From Garcia nutans (lineage: Eukaryota > Streptophyta > Magnoliopsida > Malpighiales > Euphorbiaceae), in contig CANTUV010000026.1 of the NCBI GenBank assembly GCA_947685225.1, forward strand, positions 56,691,501 through 56,755,500: a DNA stretch of 64,000 nt, written 5' to 3'. The notes below the pieces were generated by a model that saw nothing but the letters and a program-made list of their open reading frames with translations, was not told the DNA's origin and did no database searches. Every line of letters starts with the position of its first letter. The first letter of the stretch is position 1. Of this stretch, positions 46,521-59,835 are shown piece after piece. Position numbers and translations under genes: made by a program.

Positions 46521-49500
46521 AGTCTTTCAACGGTCATAATGAATTGAATTATTTTTTCATTTAGTTGTATTGGTGTTGAAATTAAAGATTTCATAATTTA
46601 AGAAAAAAATAAATTTATAGTCTATAGCTATGTAAGTAAGAAGAAAACTCTTTTGCCAATCAAATAAGAAGAAAAACAAACTCATGCCAATCAAAATAAT
46701 TTTTAAAATTATTTACTATGTATGTTTATAATATATTTATAGTATATGTTATCGATGGTGTTATTGATAATAGTATTTAAAAATGTGGTACTTTTATTAG
46801 GAGTCGAAATTGAAGTTTAAATTATTCTTATGAATGTTATATATTATTGAATATTGACTAAATTAATCAATGATTTACGTATCCAACACAAACACCTTTA
46901 TGAAATACATGAAAAATAGAAAAATAAGTACTTAAGCACACAATTTCACACTTGATGAGTTGAGAAATTTGAAGTCATACCAATAAATAAATAAATATCT
47001 AATAATCGATCAAAATAAAGGGTATTAGTAAAAGGTATCAATCAAAGATTCAAATGGTTGGTGATGAAAGAAACATTAACGCAGACAAATATTATATAAA
47101 TATATTCTTAAAGATAATTATGAGAGTGGGTTGGTGTCGGGTTTCGTATTTTTCCTTTTTATACCAACTCAAAGACGTTTTTATATTTTTGTATTTTCCA
47201 GTCAAATAGACAAATAGATTCAATAATGCTGACTGCGAATTATTAAAGGCTGGGATTATTTGTCAAATTATAAGGTAAAACAGTTCATTAAAAGACATTC
47301 AAGTTGGACTCTTTATACATTGTTTGACCTCAATTATATGTTAGGTTTTTAGTTAAGCTATAACTCTTACCTTTTAGCAACAACTCTTACCTTTTAGCAA
47401 TAAAAAATTGGTATAAGTAATCGGATATTTTCACTTCTTTATCTTTAAGAATAACCGTTGAGTATTTAATTTTTGTGAATAGAATAATTATTTATTAAGA
47501 GTATTTTATTTTTTAATAAGCCAATTTAATATAAACAAAATTAATTCTGATCCAATAAATTTAAAAATACATATAATTATACATTTTTTCCTTAACCTCT
47601 TTCTCTCTCTTTCTGTTCATTGCTTTGAGGAACTTTTTTTTCTTTGAAAAATTGTGGATGCGATTAGTGATTTATGACAGTTTTACAAACGTTGAAATAA
47701 CGAACATCTTATGAAGAATTATACTTTTTTTATTGTTAATTTTAAACTTTTTTTTAATATAAATCTTTTTTGAAAATAGGATCAGATAAAATGATAAAAA
47801 TAATAAAATTTTTCTATTAAAAATTATATATATATATATTTTTTGTTAACTGCAAATTTTAAATAATTTACTAATACATCATAAAATTAAATATTTTTTA
47901 ATAATTTTTAATAAAATTAATAAATATCTTAACTGTCAGGAGGAGATCACTCGCTCCCTGCGTTCTTATAAAAAAATAAAAAAATATTAATTATAATTAT
48001 TTTAAAAAATAATTATTGAATAATCTTTTTTTTAATAGCTAAAAAAATTTTATTATAAATTTATTTATAATGAAAGATATTATAATTAATATTTTTTAGA
48101 TAATAAAAAAAGATGATTCAACTATTATTTTTTAAAATAACTATAATTAATATTTTTAGAAAAATTAAGAGAGAGAATCAAACTATCTTTTTCGTTTATT
48201 TTTCTTTAAAAGTATAATAAAATTAAAAAATGTAGTGGGCATGCACGTGCTGAGTCTGAAAATGATGATCGTGTTGTACACCGCCATGGAATGGAGCGTG
48301 GAGGTCAGGTTATGTACGTGCGGAAAGAGGTGGTGGTAGCGGTGTGGCACCGACACCATTGTCCATTGATCCTGGGAGGCTGGGACTTGGGAATAAATAT
48401 TTTTTTAATTAATTTATAATTTTAAATGAATTTAGATGTCTTCATTGAACGTGAAAGTCAGCTGAGCTCGAGCTCGAGAAGTCGAGCAAGTTGCGTCAGG
48501 TAAAATTTTTAACCAAATAAATTTTGGTGATTTATTTTAGAAGTAAAAAATAAAAATAAAAATTCTCTGTAAATGGAAGTCGTCTATAGGTCCTATAAGG
48601 GTTAATTCATTTTTCTTCAATTTGGAGTTTTTTTTATTATATTAGTATTCGATTAAATTCCTACATTTTTTATCTATGAACCAAGGAGAAGAAAGAGACA
48701 CGGCGAAATAGTATTATACCATTAATAAAATGAAAAGGTCAACTTCTTTCAAATATTTAAATATAACTTGGCTAAAAATTTTGATATACACTTATAAAAT
48801 AATTTCATTATAGCTATATTAAGATAGTATTGAAGTAGTTTTTTTTCTTCCAAAAGTTAAATTTTGGAATTAAACTTTATATAACTTTTAATGGTGTTAT
48901 TGAAAATTTTCTTACTAGCTAGCTAAACTCAGTTTTATTTGCAAGTTTTGTATTTATTTAACAATTTCTGATTATCTTCCACAAAAAATAATGTAATGGT
49001 AAAAATATGCTTTTTTTTTGCTTTAGACAAAAATTTTAAATCTAATTTCCTTTCCATTTCATATGCAAATAATAATAATGAATAAAAAGAAAATCACTCC
49101 TTGTTTTAAATATTTATACAATCAAATCCTCTCTAACTACATTTTTTATCTGAAATTCTTGGAGAAATCATTTCTAATGAATTTTATCTCACTTTTTTTT
49201 TAATAATGATAATAGAAATATTATTAAAGAAACAAAGGATTACAAACTATAAATAAGATTCAAACAACAGAACATACAAATTTACCCTTAACTTTAGAAG
49301 AACATGAGGATATTGTGCAAAGGCATAAGGAAGACAGCGACTTGGCCATAGAAAAAAACAAAGAGCAGAGCGTTACATCTTCTCAAAACCAAACAATGAC
49401 AAATCAATAAAAAGATAAATACTCTTTAACTGATTTAATACGTCTAACCTTCTCATATTTTGAATAAGATAGGGTAGATGCAAAACTACCATCTTATAAA

Positions 49501-50168
49501 TTAGCCATAGAGGAAAAAGCACAAAACCCATATAAGAAAAGAGTCAATACATAGCAATTACATGAAATATCGAGTAGGCAACTTTCTCAAATTTAAGCAG
49601 AGCAATCAAGTAGGGAAAATGTGCTCCTAAACAATCCCTTGGAAAGCTGAAATATAAGAAGAACTTCTACATTAAGTGGATCTTAAGGGATGGCAGTTTC
49701 ATCTGAAAAATATTCCAATATTGTATATTTTGTTGCAGGCCATATGTTGATATTCGATTGGCTTGTTGTAATACAGCGGTTTTATTGTATAACTATTCAT
49801 AAAATTGGCTCAAATTTCAAAGCACAGAGGTCCCAGCTCCCAACTTAATTAAATTACATATATTAATTATATAAGCATATTCCCCGCCAAGGTTATTTTA
49901 AATTTTTTTTAACACATTCATTATTTTTCTTGGTTATTCAATGTTTTTTTTAACTTATTAGTCTCTCCTGCGTGGGGATGTCTATTTTCGACTCTCCTGA
50001 CGTCGATGTGAGAGGCCATGGTCCACAAGGAGCTACGTACCCCATTATTTGTTAAAGGTAAAATATTATAAATATTCTTATAATTTATTATAACTAAACA
50101 ATTTTAATTTTATTATTAAAGAAAAATATTTCATGATACTTTTAATATTTTTAGTTACTTATATCTCA
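46521..50168. other. AT-rich intergenic DNA with a GC-rich islet and possible LINE tail
   Basis: No gene is supported. A 20-bp duplication (aactcttaccttttagcaac, twice) lies at about 47362-47401. A GC-rich islet at about 48236-48400 has cacgtg- and catgc-type motifs but no frame. At about 49185-49690 the minus strand looks like a 5'-truncated LINE 3' region ending in a T-rich stretch and poly(A), with no coding left. Confidence 0.5.
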
Positions 50169-50639
50169 ATTGAAATTGAAGTTAAAACTTTTAATATTTT
50201 TTAGATTCCTTTCACTTTAGGTAACCTAAAAATTATAAAAATATAATAGAATCTAATAAATAAGACTTTCTTTTTTATTTTAAAGCGCCGCCTGCCTTTA
50301 TTTTTTTTAATTTTCTTTCTCTTTTACTAATATTTTACAATCTTTATTTATATTTTTTATCAAAATTTTATATTTCTTCTTTATTATTTACAATACGACA
50401 TTTACTGATATATTAAATCTGTAAGTTAGAGTTTTTTTTTTAATCAAGCTATAAAAAAATAAAGATTATATTTTTAACTATATATGCATATTTGAGTTAT
50501 TATAATTATGATATTTATAAGAAACTTATTGATTTTATTGTGTTTAATCATAATTTATATCTCTTTTCTATTTTTTCCTTTTATTCTTTCATTTTAGTTT
50601 TTTGACTGTCTTATAAATCTACTCTAACTCTCCATAACT

Positions 50640-53050
50640 TGCCCTAACTCACATAAAAAAAAACTTTTTTTTGGCTATAAAAAATTCTCCATTTCACTTT
50701 CTAAGACAATCTGCATACTTGAATCTTAAAATAAAATGTCTAGTTTATGTTAATTTTTAAAAGGAAAAAAGTTTATAAAACTGCCCTAACTCCCCCTAAT
50801 TTATTCTAACTCATATCAAAATACTTATTTCTGATATAGAATATTCTTAATTATATATTTTAAGATAGTCTGCACATGTAAATTCTAAAATAAAATTTGT
50901 CTGATTTATGTTAATTTTTAAAAAGAAAAAAAAAGTATACAGTAATGTCCTAACTCTCCATAACTTGCTCTAACTTATATCAAAATATTTCTTTTTGTTA
51001 TAAAAAATTCTCCATTATACATTTTAAGACAGTCTATACACTTGAATCTTAAAATAAAATATATCTGATTTATGTTGATTTTTAAAGGGAATAAAAAGTA
51101 TATAGTACTGCTCTAACTAGTCATAACTTACTCTAACTCATATTAAAATTCTTCTTTCTGTTGTAGAATATTTTTATTATACATTTTAAGATATTTTACA
51201 CACTTAAATCATAAAATAAAATATGTCTAATTTATGTTAATTTTTTAAAAAATAAAAATAAAAAGTGTACAGTACAACCCTAACTCCCCAAAATTTGCCC
51301 AAGCTCATATAAAAATATCTCTTTCTATCGTATAATATTCTCCATTATATATTTTAAGATAGTTTGTACACTTAAATTTTAAAATAAAATTTGTATTTTT
51401 TATGTTTATTTTTAAAGAAAAAAAAGTGTACAATACTGCCTTAACTCGCCATAACTTACCCTAACTCATATCAAAATATTTCTTTTTGCTATAAAAAATT
51501 CTCTATTATACATTTTAAGACAGTCAGCAAACTTAAATTTTTAAAATAAAATCTGTTTAATTTATGTTGATTTTAAAAAAAAGAAAAAAAAAAAGAAAAA
51601 GTGTACAGTATTGCCTTAAGTAACAATATTGTCCTAACTCCCTATAATTTGCCCTAACTCATATCAAAATACTTCTTTCTAATATAAAAATTTTTTTATT
51701 ATATATTTTAAGACAGTCTGTACACTTAAATTTTAAAATAAAATATGTCTGATTTATAATAATTTTTAAAGGGAAGAAAAAATATACATTACTGCCCTAA
51801 CTCGTCATAACTTGCCCTAACTCATATTAAAATACTGATTTCTGATATAGAAAATTCTTCATTATGCATTTTAAGAGAGTCTACATATTTGAATTTTAAA
51901 ATAAAATTTGTCTGATTGACGTTGAATTTTAAAAGAAAGAAAAAATATACAATATTGCCCTAACTCGTCATAACTTACCATAACTCATATTAAAATACTT
52001 CTTTCTCCTATAAAAATTTTTTATTATATATTTTAAGACAATTTGCACACTTAAATTTTAAAATAAAATCTTGTCTGATTTATGTTAATTTTTAAAGAAA
52101 AAAATATACAGTATTGCCCTAACTCTCTATAATTTGCCCTATTTCATATTAAAATACTTATTTATGATATATAAAGTTCTTTATTATACATTTTATGAGA
52201 GTCTACACACTTGACCTTTAAAATAAAATTTTTATGATTTATGCTGATTTTAAAGAAAAAAAAATGTACATTACTGTTCTGACTCGCCATAACTTGCCAT
52301 AACTTATATCAAAATACTTCTTTTTTATATAAAAATTTCTCCATTATATATTTTAAGAGAGTCTGTACACTTAAATTTTAAAATAAAATTTGTTCGATTT
52401 ATGTTGATTTTTAAAGAAAAGAAAAAATATACAGTATTACCCTAACTCGCCATAACTTACCCTAACTCATATCAAAATACTTCATTCTGCTCCATTATAC
52501 ATTTTAAGACAGTATGCATGCTTAAATCTTAAAATAAAATATGTTTGATTTATGTTAATTTTTAAAGGGAATAAAAAATATACAGTACTGTCCAAACTCC
52601 CCATAATTTACCCTAAGTCATATCAAAATACTTATTTCTGTTATAGAAAATTCTTCGTTATACATTTTAAGACAGTCTGTACGCTTGAACTTTAAAATAA
52701 AATTTATCTGATTTATATTAATTTTTAAAGAAAAAAAGTGTACAATACTGCCCTAACTCCTTATAACTTGCCCTAACGCATATCAAAATATTTTTTTCTG
52801 CCGTAGAATATTCTTCATTATATATTTTAAGATAGTCTACAGACTTAAATCTTAAAATAAAATCTATCTAATTTATGTTTATTTTTAAAGAGAATAAAAA
52901 GTGTACAGTACTGTCCTAACTTTCCATAAATTTTCTAACTCATATCAAAATACTTCTTTCTACTGTAAAATATTTTTCATTATACATTTTAAGATAGTCT
53001 GCGTACTTAAATTTTAAAATAAAACTTGTCTTATTTATGTTGATTTTTAA
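50640..53050. repeat. Left 163-bp tandem array (~15 units)
   Basis: A block like ccctaactcatatcaaaata recurs at about 50640, 50806, 50972, 51134, 51300, 51462, 51652, 51815, 51977, 52138, 52302, 52460, 52607, 52772 and 52933, a mean spacing near 163 bp. Each unit has a GC-richer core (ctgccctaactcgccataac) and an AT-rich remainder with cattttaagacagtctgca and ttaaaataaaatctgtctga. Copies differ by substitutions and small indels. Confidence 0.93.
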
Positions 53051-53062
53051 AAAAATTACAGA

Positions 53063-53985
53063 ACACTAATATATAATTTTTATTTTATCAACAAGTCAGA
53101 TTGTGGGATATTTATTATTAAATTTATTGAATTTTTTATTTTTTTAAATTATAATATCTAGTAATATAATTAGAAAAATATGAAGAAAATGAGATACATT
53201 ACCACATACAATATATGGTACCATGCAGTAAAAAAAATATGTTGATTTATATCACAGTGATGATGAGATGTAATTGTATATATTGAAATATTTGAACTAA
53301 ATTTTTATTATCTATTCAGTTGTGTATACTTTAGTGTAAATATATTTTAGTAAATATTTAACATTAATCAACAAATATTGAATAGGACAAAATATTAAAA
53401 ACTCAATTTGTCCTAGCTCCTCATAAATTATCGTAACTATATATGTATACACTCAGATAGCTCTGAATCATAATATGCATAGTATATCAGTCTCAATTAA
53501 GATGTTGTATAATATAAAAGTGAAAAATATATAAAATATTTATTTTCTCTAGCACTCCTAACTGTACTTTTATATACTCAGACAACTCTGAATCATAACT
53601 TGCACAATATAACATACTTAATTGGGATGTTACACAAATAAAAAGTAAAAACAAATAAATTTTATTTTTACCAAGAAAGTTATAGATTTTCTATTTTAAA
53701 GACCTAAATTATTACAATGGCTTTAATTACTAAATTTTAGTCAAGAGAATAAATAAGTAGTATTCATATATTGAAAAAGGAGATATCTACATTGGAATTT
53801 AGTACACCCTCTAATATATTTTGAGGTGTTCGTATTAACTTTTTCACCATATTAAATAAAGATAACTACATTGCTCTTCGATATTTCAATTTAAAATTTT
53901 AATAAATACCCTGCAATCATAAATAAGAAACAAAAAAATATATTAGAATATTTCTCATTCATTACAATATTTGACAAATATATAT
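53063..53985. other. Unique spacer between the inverted arrays
   Basis: About 0.92 kb of AT-rich DNA without a frame of useful length. It holds a duplicated block of about 125 bp: cactcagatagctctgaatc near 53448 and tactcagacaactctgaatc near 53576, each followed by cataa and a gatgtt motif. It forms the loop of the foldback structure. Confidence 0.7.
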
Positions 53986-56900
53986 TTATGTGAGTTAGGA
54001 TAAGTTATGGAGTGTTAGAGCAGTTCTGTTCACTTTAGAATATATAAAAATAAACATAAATCATACATATTTTATTTTAATAATCAAGTATACAAACTAT
54101 CTCAGAAAGTGAAATGAAGAATTTTGTAAAGCAAAAAAATATTTTGATGTGAGTTAGGACAAGTTATGAGGAGTTAGGCCAGTACTGTATATTTTTCTTC
54201 TCGTTAAAAATTAATATAAATCAAACATATTTTATTTTAAAATTCAAGTTTGCAGACTATCTTAAAATGTATAATTGAGTATTTTTTTTATAAACAAATA
54301 TTTTGATATGAGTTATGGCAAATTATATGGAATTAGGGCAGTACTGTATACTTTTTTTTTCCCTTTAAAAATTAATAAAGATCAGACAGATTTTATTTTA
54401 AGATTTAAGTATACAAACTATCTTAAAATGTAAAATGAAAAATTTTTATAGCAGAAAAAATATTTTGATATGAGTTAGGGTAAATTATGACGAGTTAGGA
54501 TAATATTATACATATTTTTATTTCCTTTAAAAATCAAAATAAATTAGACAGATTTTATTTTAAAATTTAATTATGTAGACTCTCTTAAAATGTATAATGG
54601 AGAATTTTCTATATATAAAAAAATATGTTGATATGAGTTAGGACAAGTTATGATGAGTTAGGACAGTACTGTATATTTTTTTCTCTTTAAAAATTAATAT
54701 AAATCAGATAAATTTTATTTTAAAATTTAAGAGTGCAAACTGTCTTAAAATATATAATGACGAATTTTTTTATATCAGAAATAAGTATTTTGATATGAGT
54801 TAAGGTAAGTTATGAGGAGTTAAGACAATACTGTATACTTTTTCTTCCCTTTAAAAATTAACATAAATAAAATATATTTTATTTTAAAATTTAAGTGTAC
54901 AGACTATCTTAAAATGTATAATGGATAATTTTTTATAGTAGAAAAAAGTATTTTGATATGAGTTATGACAAGTTATGAGAAGTTATGACAGTACTGTATA
55001 TTTTTCTTCCCTTTAAAAATCAATATAAATAAAAAAAATTATTTTAAAATTTAAGTATGCAAACTCTCTTAAAATATTTAATGAAAAATTTTCTATATGA
55101 GAAAGACGTATTTTGATATTAGTTATGGCAAGTTAGGATAGTCTGTACACTTTTTCTTCTATTTAAAAATTAACATAAATAATAAATATTTTATTTTAAA
55201 ATTTAAGTGTGCAGACTCTCTTAAAATATATAATAAAAAATTTTTATATAAAAAATAAGTATTTTTATATGAGTTAAGGCAAGTTATGAGATGTTAGAGC
55301 AATATTGTACACTTTTTTTCTTTAAAAATAAGTATAAATTAGGCAGATTTTATTTTAAGATTTAAGTGTGCAGACCATCTTAAAATATATAATAAAAAAT
55401 ATTCTACACCAAAAAAATATTTTGATAAGAGTTAGGGCAAGTTATGAGGAGTTATGACAGTACTATATACTTTTTATTCCTTTTAAAAATTAACATAAAT
55501 TAGACAGATTTTATTTTAAAAATCAAGTGTACAAACTATCTTAAAATATATAATTAATAATTTTCTAAAAAAAAGTATTTTTATATTAGTTAGGGCAAAT
55601 TATGGCGAGTTAGGGCAGTACTGTACACTTTTTTTTTTCTTTAAAAATTAATATAAATCAGAAAGATTTTATTTTAAAAATTAAGTATGCAGACTCTTTA
55701 AAAATATATAATTAAGAATTTTCTATATCAGAAATAAGTATTTTGGTATGAGTTATAACAAGTTATAGAGTTAGGGCAATACTGTACACTTTTTCTTCCC
55801 TTTAAAAATCAACATAAATAAGAAAAAATTTATTTTAAAATTTAAGTGTGCAAATTCTCTTAAAATATATAATTAAAAATTTTCTATATCAGAAATAAGT
55901 TTTTTGATATGATTTAAGGTAAATTATGGAGAGTTAGAATAATATTGTATACTTTTTCTTTTTTAAAAAAATTAACATAATTTAGGCAATTTTTATTTTA
56001 AGATTTAAGTGTGTAGACTATTTTAAAATATATAATGAAGAATTTTTTATAGCAGAAAGAAATATTTTGATATAAGTTAGGGCAAATTTTGGAGAGTTAG
56101 AGCAGTACTGTACACTTTTTATTTTCTTTAAAAATTAACATAAATCAGAAAGATTTTATTTTAAGATTTTTTAAGTGTACTGACAGTCTTAAAATATACA
56201 ACGGAGAATTTTCTATGGCAAAAAGAAGTATTTTGATATTAGTTTGGGAAAGTTATTGCTAGTTAAGACAATACTGTATATTTTTTATTCCCTTTAAAAA
56301 TAAACATAAATCAGAAAGATTTTATTTTAAAATTTAAGTGTGCAGACTCTCTTAAAATATATAATAAAAAATTTTCTATATCAGAAATAAGTAATTTGAT
56401 ATGAGTTAGGACAAGTTATAACGAGTTAGGGCGAGTTAGGGCAAGCTATAGCGAAATAGGGCAGTATTATATATATATTTTTTAAAAATTGATATAAATC
56501 AAAAAGATTTTATCTTAAAATTTAAGTGTGCAAACTCTTTTAAAATATATAATGAGGAATTTTTTTTATTAGAAATAAGTATTTTTATATAAGTTAGGAC
56601 AAGTTATAGTGAATTATGACAAGTTATGGTCAGTTAGAGCAATACTGTATACTTCTTATTCCCTTTAAAATCTACATAAATAAAAAATATTTTATTTTAA
56701 AATTTAAATGTGCAAACTCTCTTAAAATGTATAGTGAAAATTTTACTATATCAGAAATAAGTATTTTGATATGAGTTAAATGCAAGTTATGGATAGTTAG
56801 GACAGTACTGTATATTTTTTTTTACTTAAAAATTAACATAAATTGGGCAGATTTTATTTTAATATTTAAGTATGGAGACTGTCTTAAAATGTATAATGAA

Positions 56901-57640
56901 TAATTTTATATGGCAGTTAGAAGTATTTTGATATGAGTTAGGAAAAGTTATAATGAATTAGGACAGTATTGTACACTTCTTATTTTCTTTAAAAATTAAC
57001 ATAAATTAGGCAGATTTTATTTTAAGATTTAAGTATGCAGATTATCTTAAAATGTATAATAAAAATTTTTTTATAGCAGAAAAAAATATTTTGATATGAG
57101 TTAGCACAAGTTATAACGAGTAAGTGCAGTACTGTACACTTTTTTAATAAAAAAAATAACATAAATTAGACAGATTTTATTTTAAAATTTAAGTATGCAA
57201 AATCTCTTAAAATATATAACGATGAATTTTCTATATCAAAATATCAAAAAGAAGTATTTTGATATACGTTAGGGCAAGTTATGGCGAGTTAGGACAATAT
57301 TGTACACTTTTTCTTTCCTTTAAAACCAACATAAATTATACATATTTTATTTTAAAAATTTAAGTATATGGACTGTCTTAAAATATATAATGAAAAATAT
57401 TTTACAGCAGAAAGAAGTATTTTGATATGAGTTAGGGCAAGTTAGGAAGAGTTAGAGCAATTCTGTAAACTTTTTTCCTTTTAAAAATTAACATCAACCA
57501 AATATTTTATTTTAAGATTCAAGTATGCGGATTGTCTTAGAAAGTAAAATGAAAAATTTTTTATAGTAGAAAAAAATATTTTTATACGAGTTAGGGTAAA
57601 TTATTGAGAGTTAGAGCATATTTGTAAAACAGTCCAAAAA
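53986..57640. repeat. Right 163-bp tandem array (~23 units, inverted)
   Basis: The reverse complement of the left array. The block gatatgagttagggcaagtt recurs about every 163 bp from about 53990 to 57583; I count about 23 occurrences, some diverged. Two units (about 56397-56465 and 56586-56642) have extra copies of the short gagttagggcaagttat submotif. Confidence 0.93.
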
Positions 57641-58076
57641 TTAAAATGAAAGAATAAAAGAAAAAAAAAATAGAAAAGAGATAGAGATTGTGATTAAACA
57701 CAATAAAATCAACAAAATTTTTATAAAATATCACAATTATAATAACTCAAATATGCATACATAGTTAAAAATAAAATCTTTATTTTTTATAGCTTGATTT
57801 AAAGAACACTCTAATTTATTGATTTAATACATCAGTAAATATTGTATTATAAATAATAAAAAATAGATATGAAGATTGTAGAATATTAGTGAAGAAAAAA
57901 GAAAATTTGAGAAAATGAAGACAGTGGCTCGCGGCTCTTTAAAATGAAAAAGAAATAGTTATTTATTAGGTTTAAGGGTATTTTTATAATTTTTAGATAA
58001 TCTAAGACGAAGAGAGTCTAAAAAAAATATTAAGAATTTTAATGAGGATCTATTTTTTATAATTTTCCATTGAAAT

Positions 58077-59835
58077 TTTAGTTACAACCATTAAAATTTC
58101 ATATAATTTATATTTTATTCATTCTAAATAGATATATTCATTTTTTTTTCACCAATATCAAATTATAGTTTATTTGTATAAGTTAATTGATATATTAACT
58201 TTAATATATATTTCTATTTAATATTATCTATTAAATATATCTAATATTAAAATAAAAATAGAATAAAAATATATAAATTTATAGTTTAATAAAAATAATT
58301 AATTTTTTTTAATATATATGAAATAAAAAGTGGATCTATCTATTTAAGAGGGAGAACATATTATCTTACCATTTTATTTGATTAAGTTTACTTAAATAAA
58401 CAATAAATTTATGAATAATAATTTTCAAGCCCATTCATTATTACGTAAAAAAATTGATTTTTTTTTGTGAAAGATTATGTTTGCTACCTGTCTGCATCAC
58501 CTAATTTATTTTTTAAACTAATTTAAATAATAAAGTGTTCAAAGACTTGTATTTAAAGTAAAAATATAATTATGCATCCTCGTAAAAGTACAAATATGGA
58601 CCCGTCTTACCAACTCACCCAACAACCCAATGTTTAGGTTCTGGCCATTTTTTGTCCTAATCTCTGGGATATTTTAGGTAATTTAAATAATTAAATTTAT
58701 AAAATACCGTAAATACTATTTGTTTTCTAAAAATTCTTACGTAGTGTAAAGTAGTGGCCCTCACGCCTATCCTTCCACCAACCCTCGCCACCAACTCTTT
58801 CTTTTTCTTTTTTTTAAAATAATATTCTTTCCATTTTATAATAATAAAATATTTTTTTATTTACCTCAAAATATAATTTAATTATTTTATTTAAATTATA
58901 ATTATATTATAAATTAATTATTATATTTTTATTTAAATATTTTATATTCAATAATATTATATTTAATTATTTATATTTTTTAAATTATAATTATATTTAA
59001 TCTAATTAATAATTATTTTAATTTTTAAAATTTATAACAATTAATAATTATTTAGTATAAATAAAAAATAAAATAAATAGTTTATAGAATAATTTTATTT
59101 AATAATTAAAATTTTTAACATATATCATATAAGAAATGTGCACATCATTAAAATAGAGCGAGTAATTTCTTATTCTCAAAAAATAAAAAAAATTAAAATT
59201 AAAATTACAACAAAATTTTATCACTTGTTTCGCGTTATGTCCAAGCGTTATCGCGGCGCGTGGTTGCAGTACTCAAACAAAAATTTTCGTCATTTAGTGT
59301 TTCTATAGACGAGGCAATGAAATTACAGTTGCAAAAATGGATTTATAAATTTTCTAAATAATTATGTAGTCAAAATTGGGATTATTTTTGGGTTGTCAAT
59401 TTTCTTAATTGAATTAGTTGAGTTAAATTTAAATTATAAAATTAGAATAATATAATTTTCATTTTAAATTGGTATAACTAATTGAATTGAGTTTAAGTTA
59501 TTTATGTTATTATTAATATGTAAAACGTCTTTGTATAATATAATATTGAGAATACAATTGTTGTTTTATTAATTATTAAACGTTTTTTTTATGCTTACAA
59601 AGTTATAATTACTAATCACAATATAATATGATATAGTATTATACTGATCATAAAATTAAGAAATCCTTCAATAAAGTCTAGTTCAAATAACAACCATCAG
59701 CATTTCACCCCACGCTCCAGCATGAGCACGTGGATATTATTACTAAAAAAAATTTCATAATAATACATTGAAAAAATAAATTAAAAAAAAAATCACATCT
59801 CAGATCTACGCGCTGGCAGTCTGCCACTCCTCCTC
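58077..59835. other. AT-rich intergenic DNA and methionine synthase promoter
   Basis: About 1.76 kb without a gene. Mostly AT-rich; less biased from about 59690. A gcacgtgg motif at about 59727 could be a G-box in the promoter of the downstream gene. Confidence 0.55.

Larger units (their letters stand above)
50178..58067. mobile_element. Large foldback / Mutator-like element with arrayed terminal inverted repeats
   Basis: A ~7.9-kb symmetrical element. The outer segments, 50178 to about 50640 and about 57610 to 58067, are inverted copies; for example tatgcatatttgagttatta near 50486 reappears inverted near 57745. Inside each arm is a tandem array of an AT-rich unit of about 163 bp, about 15 copies on the left and about 23 inverted copies on the right. 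A spacer of about 0.9 kb separates the arms. A 9-bp direct repeat attgaaatt at 50169-50177 and 58068-58076 borders the ends, and 8-11 bp duplications are typical of Mutator-like elements. No transposase frame is present, so it would be non-autonomous. Family assignment is inference from architecture. Confidence 0.75.

Noticed and set aside
50287..50301. gccgcctgcctttat shared with the LINE 3' end at 36221-36235, suggesting a second LINE tail
   Set aside because: The match is 15 bases only. The surrounding sequence aligns instead with the inverted right end of the foldback element (gagccgcgagcc), so chance similarity is more likely.
50640..57640. CRISPR array or centromeric satellite as explanation for the 163-bp repeats
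   Set aside because: The units are contiguous diverged repeats without unique spacers, in a plant genome. A centromeric satellite would not normally be split into two opposed, finite arrays with matching unique ends and a flanking direct repeat.
53986..57640. Interstitial telomere-like sequence (repeated gagttaggg)
   Set aside because: The plant telomere unit is TTTAGGG in perfect tandem. Here the motif is spaced within an AT-rich 163-bp unit and is not contiguous.
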